Below are positions 5,888-15,069 of a DNA stretch of 15,069 nt, piece after piece. The notes beneath the pieces were generated by a model that saw only the letters and a list, made by a program, of their open reading frames with translations, made no database searches and had not been told where the DNA came from. Made by a program: the position numbers and the translations under genes. Position 1 is the stretch's first letter. Each line of letters starts with the position of its first letter. Source of the DNA: Clostridiales bacterium (lineage in GTDB: Bacteria > Bacillota > Clostridia > Oscillospirales > Oscillospiraceae); contig CABIYX010000051.1 of NCBI GenBank assembly GCA_902363045.1, forward strand, positions 1-15,069, in the 5' to 3' direction.

Positions 5888-8800
5888 ATGGTCAAGGACG
5901 TGTACTACGGCAAGACCCTGCGCAAAAGCTTTGCCCGCTACGAGGAGATCCTGGATATGCCCAACCTGCTGGAGGTCCAGAAGGAATCCTATCAGTGGTT
6001 CCTGGACACCGGGCTGCGTGAGGTGTTCAAGGATGTGGACTCCATTACGGACTACGCCGGCAACCTGGAGCTGTCCTTCATCGACTACTCCATGGACGAG
6101 AAGCCCAAGTACGACGTAGAGGAGTGCAAGGCCCGGGACGCCACCTACGCCGCCCCCATCAAGGTGAAGGTGCGCCTGCGCAACAAGGAGACGGAGGAGA
6201 TCAAGGAGCAGGAGATCTTCATGGGGGATTTCCCCATCATGACTCAGGCCGGCACCTTCGTCATTAACGGGGCCGAGCGCGTGATCGTCTCTCAGATTAC
6301 CCGTTCTCCCGGTATGTACTTTACTGACACCCGGGACAAGGCGGACAACCACACCTACGGCACCACCGTCATCCCCTACCGGGGCGCCTGGCTGGAGTAT
6401 GAGACCGACCTGTCCGACATCTTCTATGTCCGCATCGACAAGAACCGCAAGCTGCCCATCACCTGCCTGATCCGCGCCATCGGTCCCAAGACCGACGCGG
6501 AGATCCTGGAGATGTTCGGCGAGGATGAGCGCATCGTCGCCACCATGGAGAAGGACCCCTGCAAGACCTATGAGGAGGCCCTGCTGGAGATCTACCGCAA
6601 GCTGCGTCCCGGCGAGCCCCCCACGGTGGACTCCGCCGAGAGCCTGCTTAACGCCACCTTCTACGACACCCGCCGCTATGACCTGTCCGCGGTCGGCCGC
6701 TATAAGTTCAACAAGAAAATGGCCCTTTGGACCCGCCTGGCCGGCCACACCCTGGCCATGCCCGTGGCGGATCCCCGCACCGGCGAGATCATTGCCGAGG
6801 CCGGCGAGACCCTGACCCGGGAGCGCGCCCGGGAGCTGGACGACCGGGGTGTCAACGAGGTAGTCCTGGACGTGGACGGCAAGCAGGTGCGTGCCTTCGC
6901 CAACAACATGGTGGATATGAAGAACTTCGTGGACTTTGACCCGGAGGAGTGCGGCGTCACGGAGCTGGTGTTCTTCCCCGCCCTGTGCCAGCTGCTGGAC
7001 CAGTTCAGCGGTGAGGAGCTGAAGGACGCCGTCCGGGAGCACCTGGACGACCTGATCCCCAAGCACATCACCCGGGAGGACATCATGGCCTCCATCAACT
7101 ACCTCAACTGTCTGGCCCACGGCGTGGGCACCCCCGATGACATCGACCATCTGGGCAACCGCCGCCTGCGCTGTGTGGGTGAGCTGATCCAGAACCAGTT
7201 CCGCATCGGCTTCTCCCGCATGGAGCGCGTCATCCGGGAGCGCATGACTACCCAGGATCTGGATGTGGTCACCCCCCAGTCCCTCATCAACATCCGGCCG
7301 GTCACTGCCGCCATCAAGGAGTTTTTCGGCTCCAGCCCCCTGAGCCAGTTCATGGATCAGACCAACCCCCTGGCAGAGCTGACCCACAAGCGCCGTCTGT
7401 CCGCTCTGGGCCCCGGCGGTCTGTCCCGTGACCGCGCCTCCTTCGATGTCCGCGACGTCCATTACAGCCACTACGGCCGTCTGTGCCCCATTGAGACTCC
7501 GGAAGGTCCCAACATCGGCCTGATCTCCTACCTGGCCTCCTACGCCCGCATCAACCGTTACGGCTTCATCGAGACCCCCTACCGCAAGGTGGACAAGGCC
7601 ACCGGCCAGGTCACCCGGGAGATCGAGTACATGACCGCCGACGTGGAGGACCAGTACACCATCTGCCAGGCTACCGAGCCGGTGGACGAGAACAACTGCT
7701 TTGTCAATGAGCGCATCACCTGCCGCCGCCGGAACGAGATCATCTCCGTGCCCGCCAACCAGGTGGATTATGTAGACGTGTCCCCCAAGATGATGGTGTC
7801 CATCGCGACCGCCATGATCCCCTTCCTCCAGAACGACGACGCCAACCGTGCCCTGATGGGTGCCAATATGCAGCGTCAGGCCGTGCCCCTGCTCCGTCCC
7901 GAGGCCCCCATCGTGGCCACCGGCCAGGAGCACAAGAACTGCATTGACTCTGAGGTCGCCATTCTGGCTGAGGGCCCCGGTACTGTTACCCGGGTGTCCG
8001 CCCGCTATATCACCGTGAAGTACGACAGCGGAGAGACCAAGGAGTACCGCCTGACCAAGTACCTGCGCTCCAACCACGGCACCTGCATCAACCAGCGCCC
8101 CATCGTGGACGTGGGCCAGCGGGTGGAGTTCCAGGATGTGCTGGCCGACGGCCCCTCCACCGACCGGGGTGAGATCGCCCTGGGCCGGAACATCCTCATG
8201 GGCTTTATGACCTGGGAGGGCTATAACTACGAGGACGCCGTCCTGCTCAACGAGCGCATGGTCCGGGAGGATGTGTTCACCTCTATCCACATCGAGGAGT
8301 ATGAGCTGGAGGCCCGTGACACCAAGCTGGGCCCCGAGACCATCACCCGTGACATCCCCAACGTAGGCGAGGACGCCCTGCGTGATCTGGATGAGCACGG
8401 TATCATCCGTGTGGGTGCTGAGGTCCACGCCGGCGACTACCTGGTAGGTAAGGTGGCCCCCAAGGGTGAGGCCGAGGCCACTGCGGAGGAGAAGCTGCTC
8501 CGGGCCATCTTCGGCGAGAAGGCCCGGGAGGTCCGTGACACCTCCCTGAAGGTGCCCCACGGCGAGAGCGGCACCATCGTGGACGTGAAGATCTTCACCC
8601 GTGAGAACGGCGACGAGCTGGGCCCCGGCGTCAACCAGTGCGTCCGGGTCTATATCGCCCAGAAGCGTAAGATCTCCGTGGGCGACAAGATGGCCGGCCG
8701 CCACGGCAACAAGGGCGTCGTGTCCCGCATCCTGCCCCAGGAGGATATGCCCTTCCTGCCGGACGGCACCCCCCTGGACATCGTGCTGAACCCCCTGGGC

Positions 8801-9733
8801 GTGCCCTCCCGTATGAACATCGGACAGGTGCTGGAGGTCCATCTGGGCTACGCCGCCAAGACCCTGGGCTGGAAGGTGGCCACCCCCATCTTTAACGGCG
8901 CCACCGAGGCCGACATCCAGGAGTGCATGAAGATGGCCGGCCTGGCCCGTGAGGTGGGCTATGACGAGCCCCTCATCGGCAAGCAGCTCTATCTGGCCGA
9001 TGAGACGGCTGAGAACGGTATGCGCGCCCTCTCCCAGGAGGAGATGGATGACTCTGTCCAGGTGCGGGAGTGGCAGAAGGCCGGGCAGCTGCGCCTGGTG
9101 GACGGCAAGAACTGGCTGTATGACGGCCGTACCGGCCGCCGGTTCGACAACCCCGTCACGGTGGGCTATGTGTACTTCCTGAAGCTGCACCACCTGGTGG
9201 ATGATAAGATCCACGCCCGCGCCACCGGCCCCTACTCCCTGGTCACCCAGCAGCCTCTGGGCGGCAAGGCCCAGTTTGGCGGCCAGCGCTTCGGTGAGAT
9301 GGAGGTGTGGGCCCTGGAGGCCTACGGCGCGGCCTATACCCTGCAGGAGATCCTCACCGTCAAGTCCGACGACGTCACCGGCCGTGTTAAGACCTATGAG
9401 GCTATCGTTAAGGGCCATAATGTGCCTAAGCCCGGTGTGCCTGAGTCCTTCAAGGTGCTCATCAAGGAGCTCCAGTCCCTGTGTCTGGACATGAAGGTGC
9501 TGGACGCTCAGGGCAACGAGATCGAACTGAAGGACGATGACGAGGACACCTATCAGCCTGGAGCCCGGGATGACTACTACAAGGATGACGAGGACTTCGG
9601 TTATGATAAGAACTCCGACTTCGCCTCCGCCGGCGGCTTCACCTTCAAGGGTGACAGCGACGATGACGATCTGACGCTGGAGCTGGAGGACAGCTCTGAG
9701 GAGGGGCAGCTCTCCGACGAGGACTATGAGTGA
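5888..9733 (+). CDS. rpoB: RNA polymerase beta subunit
   Basis: Core RNA polymerase subunit forming one claw of the active-site cleft, with RpoC, alpha, omega and sigma. It has 1281 residues from the ATG at 5888, giving [19 protein letters not shown] at 5876 would add four residues, and neither start has a strong ribosome site. Family motifs are intact: [16 protein letters not shown] and [18 protein letters not shown] (rifampicin region, about 480-515), [30 protein letters not shown] (932-943) and [12 protein letters not shown] (from 976). The classical rifampicin positions carry sensitive-type residues (Q and D in SQFMDQ, H500, S in RLSALG). After about residue 1215 comes a 66-residue acidic, low-complexity tail rich in D, E, S and Y, longer than in Bacillus. 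It is the first gene of a two-gene operon; rpoC starts 21 bases after its stop. Confidence 0.98.
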   Translation: MVKDVYYGKTLRKSFARYEEILDMPNLLEVQKESYQWFLDTGLREVFKDVDSITDYAGNLELSFIDYSMDEKPKYDVEECKARDATYAAPIKVKVRLRNKETEEIKEQEIFMGDFPIMTQAGTFVINGAERVIVSQITRSPGMYFTDTRDKADNHTYGTTVIPYRGAWLEYETDLSDIFYVRIDKNRKLPITCLIRAIGPKTDAEILEMFGEDERIVATMEKDPCKTYEEALLEIYRKLRPGEPPTVDSAESLLNATFYDTRRYDLSAVGRYKFNKKMALWTRLAGHTLAMPVADPRTGEIIAEAGETLTRERARELDDRGVNEVVLDVDGKQVRAFANNMVDMKNFVDFDPEECGVTELVFFPALCQLLDQFSGEELKDAVREHLDDLIPKHITREDIMASINYLNCLAHGVGTPDDIDHLGNRRLRCVGELIQNQFRIGFSRMERVIRERMTTQDLDVVTPQSLINIRPVTAAIKEFFGSSPLSQFMDQTNPLAELTHKRRLSALGPGGLSRDRASFDVRDVHYSHYGRLCPIETPEGPNIGLISYLASYARINRYGFIETPYRKVDKATGQVTREIEYMTADVEDQYTICQATEPVDENNCFVNERITCRRRNEIISVPANQVDYVDVSPKMMVSIATAMIPFLQNDDANRALMGANMQRQAVPLLRPEAPIVATGQEHKNCIDSEVAILAEGPGTVTRVSARYITVKYDSGETKEYRLTKYLRSNHGTCINQRPIVDVGQRVEFQDVLADGPSTDRGEIALGRNILMGFMTWEGYNYEDAVLLNERMVREDVFTSIHIEEYELEARDTKLGPETITRDIPNVGEDALRDLDEHGIIRVGAEVHAGDYLVGKVAPKGEAEATAEEKLLRAIFGEKAREVRDTSLKVPHGESGTIVDVKIFTRENGDELGPGVNQCVRVYIAQKRKISVGDKMAGRHGNKGVVSRILPQEDMPFLPDGTPLDIVLNPLGVPSRMNIGQVLEVHLGYAAKTLGWKVATPIFNGATEADIQECMKMAGLAREVGYDEPLIGKQLYLADETAENGMRALSQEEMDDSVQVREWQKAGQLRLVDGKNWLYDGRTGRRFDNPVTVGYVYFLKLHHLVDDKIHARATGPYSLVTQQPLGGKAQFGGQRFGEMEVWALEAYGAAYTLQEILTVKSDDVTGRVKTYEAIVKGHNVPKPGVPESFKVLIKELQSLCLDMKVLDAQGNEIELKDDDEDTYQPGARDDYYKDDEDFGYDKNSDFASAGGFTFKGDSDDDDLTLELEDSSEEGQLSDEDYE

Positions 9734-9734
9734 T

Positions 9735-9744
9735 AAGGGAGGAG
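9735..9744 (+). promoter_or_regulatory. Ribosome binding site that fixes the rpoC start
   Basis: aagggaggag at 9735-9744 ends ten bases before the ATG at 9755 and only one base before a TTG at 9746. The spacing supports ATG 9755, giving [12 protein letters not shown], as the true start. Confidence 0.75.
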
Positions 9745-9754
9745 ATTGAAATAT

Positions 9755-13447
<3,693 letters not shown>

Positions 13448-13474
13448 GCCCAGTCAAAACCCATCAAAAGGACG

Positions 13475-13510
13475 AAACCGCCGCGGAACAGCAGTTCCGC
13501 GGCGGTTTTT
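13475..13510 (+). terminator. Rho-independent terminator of the rpoBC operon
   Basis: A perfect 15-bp stem, aaaccgccgcggaac (13475-13489) with gttccgcggcggttt (13494-13508), loop agca, runs into five T residues (13506-13510). It starts 28 bases after the rpoC stop. Confidence 0.93.
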
Positions 13511-13590
13511 GCATATGAAAGGGAAGTGCAGCCGCTCTTCTGGATCCTTAAAAGGACATAGAGAGGGACTCTATCTCGATTAAAATTCCA
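13511..13590. repeat. Diverged left part of a hairpin-built repeat
   Basis: No gene. It holds a 6-bp hairpin atagag-aggga-ctctat (13558-13574), followed by a stretch (13578-13590) matching 9 of 13 positions with 13795-13807. So similarity to the second repeat copy does not stop sharply at 13591 but fades leftward. Confidence 0.4.
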
Positions 13591-13666
13591 GGCGGAAGTA
13601 AATTCCGCCTGCGCCAAGATTTTTGCCAGAGGCAAAAATGCTTGAGGACGAGGCCCGCCACAGAAG

Positions 13667-13698
13667 AAAACTCCCCCGGCTGTGGGCCGGGGGAGTTT
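13667..13698 (-). terminator. Duplicated terminator behind the rubrerythrin remnant
   Basis: Same 13-bp stem and tttt run (minus strand) as the functional rubrerythrin terminator at 13884-13915, carried along in copy 1. It could still stop transcripts that read through the first terminator. Confidence 0.7.
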
Positions 13699-13706
13699 GG
13701 CTTCTA

Positions 13707-13758
13707 TTAGGCGAAGTAGCGCTTCAGCAGGCCCTCGAAAGCCTTGCCGTGGCGGGCC
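13707..13758 (-). pseudogene. 3' remnant of the reverse rubrerythrin gene
   Basis: On the minus strand this reads the last 16 codons of the intact gene at 13924-14466 ([16 protein letters not shown], then the stop), identical in sequence. It is cut at 13758, upstream of which lies unrelated hairpin sequence. It has no start and cannot make a protein; it results from the 168-bp duplication. Confidence 0.9.
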
Positions 13759-13789
13759 CTCCCCACAGGACAGGTCCTGTGGGGGCCCC
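13755..13789. repeat. GC-rich hairpin between the repeat copies
   Basis: ccccacagga and tcctgtgggg pair around loop cagg. The stem is extended outward by gggcc with ggccc, with two unpaired bases on the left side. It marks the join between copy 1 and the start of the sequence leading into copy 2. Confidence 0.6.
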
Positions 13790-13807
13790 ATTTGGATCAA
13801 AATGCTC

Positions 13808-13975
13808 GGCGGAAATAAATTCCGCCTGCGCCAAGATTTTTGCCAGAGGCAAAAATGCTTGAGGACGAGGCCCGCCACAGAAGAAAACTCCCCCGGCTGT
13901 GGGCCGGGGGAGTTTAGCTTCTATTAGGCGAAGTAGCGCTTCAGCAGGCCCTCGAAAGCCTTGCCGTGGCGGGCC
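13808..13975. repeat. 168-bp direct repeat, copy 2, including the rubrerythrin 3' end
   Basis: Partner of 13591-13758. Hairpins A and B recur at 13808-13826 and 13837-13855. The copy holds the functional terminator (13884-13915) and the last 52 bases of the rubrerythrin gene. A 15-bp perfect inverted repeat, gacgaggcccgccac (13864-13878) and gtggcgggcctcgtc (13966-13980), flanks the terminator and gene end. The right arm encodes the DEARH iron-ligand residues of the enzyme. Confidence 0.95.
13884..13915 (-). terminator. Rho-independent terminator of the perR-rubrerythrin operon
   Basis: On the minus strand a perfect 13-bp stem (13885-13897 with 13903-13915, 5-base loop) is followed by a run of T. 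It begins eight bases after the rubrerythrin stop codon. Confidence 0.88.
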
Positions 13976-14466
13976 TCGTCGCGGGCCATCTCGTGCACAG
14001 TGTCGTGGATGGCGTCCAGATTCAGCTCCTTGGCCTTCTTGGCCAGCTCGAACTTGCCCAGGGTAGCGCCGTTCTCGGCGTCCACACGCATCTCCAGGTT
14101 CTTCTTGGTGGAGTCGGTCAGGACCTCGCCCAGCAGCTCAGCGAACTTGGCGGCGTGCTCGGCCTCCTCCAGAGCGGCGCGGCGCCAGTACTCGCCGATC
14201 TCGGGATAGCCCTCGCGGTGGGCCACACGGGCCATAGCCAGGTACATACCGACCTCGGTGCACTCGCCGACGAAGTTCTCACGCAGGCCCTGGAGAATCT
14301 CATCGGGAGCGCCCTGCGCCACGCCGACCACGTGCTCAGCGGCCCAGGTGCGCTCGGCGGACTGCTCTACGAACTTCTCCTTGGGGGCCTTACAGATGGG
14401 GCAGAACTCAGGAGCGGTCTCGCCCTCGTGAACATAACCACAAACAGAACAAACAAACTTCTTCAT
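13924..14466 (-). CDS. Reverse rubrerythrin (rubredoxin domain first, diiron domain second)
   Basis: Cytosolic peroxide-reducing non-haem iron protein of anaerobes, taking electrons via its rubredoxin centre from an NAD(P)H-linked or rubredoxin partner not seen here. It has 180 residues. The N-terminal rubredoxin domain has C6, C9, C22 and C25 (CSVCGY and CPICKAPK). The ferritin-like four-helix domain (about 45-180) has diiron ligands near E68/E71, E101-x-x-H104, E131 and E164-x-x-H167 (DEARHG). Domain order is the reverse of classical rubrerythrin, where rubredoxin is C-terminal. The ATG at 14466 is fixed by aggagga (14476-14482) and by the cysteine motif right after it; upstream codons in the frame belong to perR sequence. 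The gene start overlaps the perR stop by ATGA, implying translational coupling and peroxide-responsive expression. Its 3' end is duplicated downstream. Confidence 0.94.
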   Translation of the reverse strand: MKKFVCSVCGYVHEGETAPEFCPICKAPKEKFVEQSAERTWAAEHVVGVAQGAPDEILQGLRENFVGECTEVGMYLAMARVAHREGYPEIGEYWRRAALEEAEHAAKFAELLGEVLTDSTKKNLEMRVDAENGATLGKFELAKKAKELNLDAIHDTVHEMARDEARHGKAFEGLLKRYFA

Positions 14467-14882
14467 GCTAATAAATCCTCCTCGTGTATTCTTTTTTGCA
14501 TACAATTTTGGCATCTTCCATAGAAGGTGAGCTCGTGGCGCTGGACCTCGAACCCATATTGCTCCCTGACGGCGGCGGTCAGCGCTGGATCCACGGGGAT
14601 CCGGTGCAGATCGATCACTGCGCCGCAGGAGGTGCAAACAAAGTGACTATGCGGGGTCGTTACGGCGTCGAAGCGCTCCTGTCCGTTGACCACACCAACG
14701 CTTTGGATGGTCCCGTTCTGCTGAAAGAACAGCAGATTGCGGTACACGGTTCCCAGGCTGAGATCCGGATGGGTGCCTTTCAGCGTGTGATAGATCCATT
14801 CAGCAGAGGGGTGGGCGTCGGAACTGCGGATCGCGGACAGGATAGCTTCCCGCTTCTTGCTGTATCGGGTTGCGCGTTCCAC
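14463..14882 (-). CDS. perR: Fur-family peroxide-sensing repressor, PerR type
   Basis: DNA-binding metalloregulator with 139 residues from a GTG start. The winged-helix domain (about 1-70) includes TVYRNL (45-50). The regulatory metal ligands align without gaps with Bacillus subtilis PerR H37, D85, H91, H93 and D104, as H24, D72, H78, H80 and D91. The aspartate at the last position favours PerR over Fur, which usually has glutamate. The structural zinc cysteines are C83, C86, C124 and C127. In PerR proteins, peroxide oxidises the iron-binding histidines and releases the repressor. The GTG at 14882 is chosen because aggagga (14889-14895) precedes it by six bases and the frame has no plausible ATG at this place. 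It is first in a two-gene operon with reverse rubrerythrin, a likely target gene. Autoregulation is inferred. Confidence 0.92.
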   Translation of the reverse strand: MERATRYSKKREAILSAIRSSDAHPSAEWIYHTLKGTHPDLSLGTVYRNLLFFQQNGTIQSVGVVNGQERFDAVTTPHSHFVCTSCGAVIDLHRIPVDPALTAAVREQYGFEVQRHELTFYGRCQNCMQKRIHEEDLLA

Positions 14883-14888
14883 AGGTCT

Positions 14889-14895
14889 TCCTCCT
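14889..14895 (-). promoter_or_regulatory. Ribosome binding site for the GTG start of perR
   Basis: aggagga on the minus strand lies six bases before GTG at 14882. It decides in favour of this non-ATG start over an ATG at 14939, which is upstream of the predicted transcription start. Confidence 0.8.
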
Positions 14896-14924
14896 AAACA
14901 GTAGTAATTCTTGTTTGTAAATAG

Positions 14925-14953
14925 ATAATAGCATATCATCAGACGTTTGTAAA
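14925..14953 (-). promoter_or_regulatory. Probable SigA promoter of the perR-rubrerythrin operon
   Basis: On the minus strand TTTACA (14948-14953) and TATTAT (14925-14930) are 17 bases apart. The nonamer TTTACAAAC occurs at the -35 box (14945-14953) and again near the transcription start (14913-14921), in the same direction 32 bp apart. A gataat half-site (plus strand, 14924-14929) overlaps the -10 box and resembles half of a Fur/PerR box, but the other half is poor. Confidence 0.6.
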
Positions 14954-15069
14954 GAGGGAAAATGAAAAAACAATAAAAAAATATGTAGGTTTGTCAAACA
15001 TCTTGGACGGTGAACTCCAGAGGAGAAAGCCAACCGAGCGGTCTCATGGGGAAGTTATTGGAGCGGCGG

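Larger units (their letters stand above)
13591..13758. repeat. 168-bp direct repeat, copy 1
   Basis: Identical to 13808-13975 (offset 217) except at two positions (g13598/a13815 and g13699/a13916). It holds hairpin A, ggcggaa-gtaaa-ttccgcc (13591-13609), and hairpin B, tttttgcc-aga-ggcaaaaa (13620-13638). A terminator-like stem (13667-13698) and the end of a rubrerythrin reading frame on the minus strand follow. Its right edge is sharp at 13758. Confidence 0.95.

Noticed and set aside
13591..13975. The repeats as a CRISPR array
   Set aside because: There are only two copies of 168 bp containing gene and terminator sequence, with no regular spacers and no cas genes.
14989..14999. Palindrome gtttgtcaaac upstream of the perR promoter
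   Set aside because: It is short, lies 36 bp or more upstream of the -35 box, and has no matching second site, so I could not separate it from chance.
15046..15069. Possible start of a plus-strand gene at the right edge (reads MGKLLERR)
   Set aside because: Only eight codons are visible, and the nearest AGGAG (about 15020) is too far from the ATG.

Overview
The window is a stretch of chromosome from a GC-rich, low-oxygen Firmicute, most likely of the Oscillospiraceae (Flavonifractor / Lawsonibacter / Intestinimonas-like gut bacteria). That placement is an inference from the type III pantothenate kinase, a solitary ECF S-component, a clostridial-type [FeFe] hydrogenase, Firmicute-type RpoB and RpoC with acidic tails, a reverse rubrerythrin with PerR, and codon use rich in G/C at third positions. 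No database search was possible.

Layout, left to right. (1) 1-645: an IS200-type insertion sequence with one tnpA gene (59-535), clearly richer in A+T than its surroundings, with palindromes at both ends. (2) 705-3624: a coenzyme A block. coaBC is on the minus strand. Divergent from it are an ECF transporter S-component (probably for pantothenate) and coaX. Together they would import pantothenate, phosphorylate it (CoaX), add cysteine and decarboxylate (CoaBC), giving 4'-phosphopantetheine. (3) 3949-5466: a single-gene [FeFe] hydrogenase with extra Fe-S clusters, probably the hydrogen-evolving sink for reduced ferredoxin. (4) 5609-13510: an isolated rpoB-rpoC operon with its own strong promoter, a structured leader of about 240 nt and a clean terminator. 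The usual neighbours (rplJ/rplL upstream, rpsL/rpsG/fusA downstream) are absent. (5) 13511-13975: a palindrome-rich non-coding stretch containing a 168-bp near-perfect direct duplication. It includes the last 16 codons of the rubrerythrin gene plus its terminator, so a gene-end remnant lies beside the intact gene. (6) 13924-14882, minus strand: a perR-rubrerythrin operon for peroxide defence, the two genes overlapping by ATGA. (7) 14883-15069: the perR promoter region and the window edge, with no supportable gene.

The genes are mostly housekeeping. I see no clear new defence or mobile system. The least explained signals are the duplicated, hairpin-built repeat beside rubrerythrin, the nested palindromes of the IS200 right end, the rpoB leader RNA, and long hairpins without U-tracts after coaX and the hydrogenase gene. 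A 7.4-kb open frame antisense to rpoBC is an artefact of codon avoidance.
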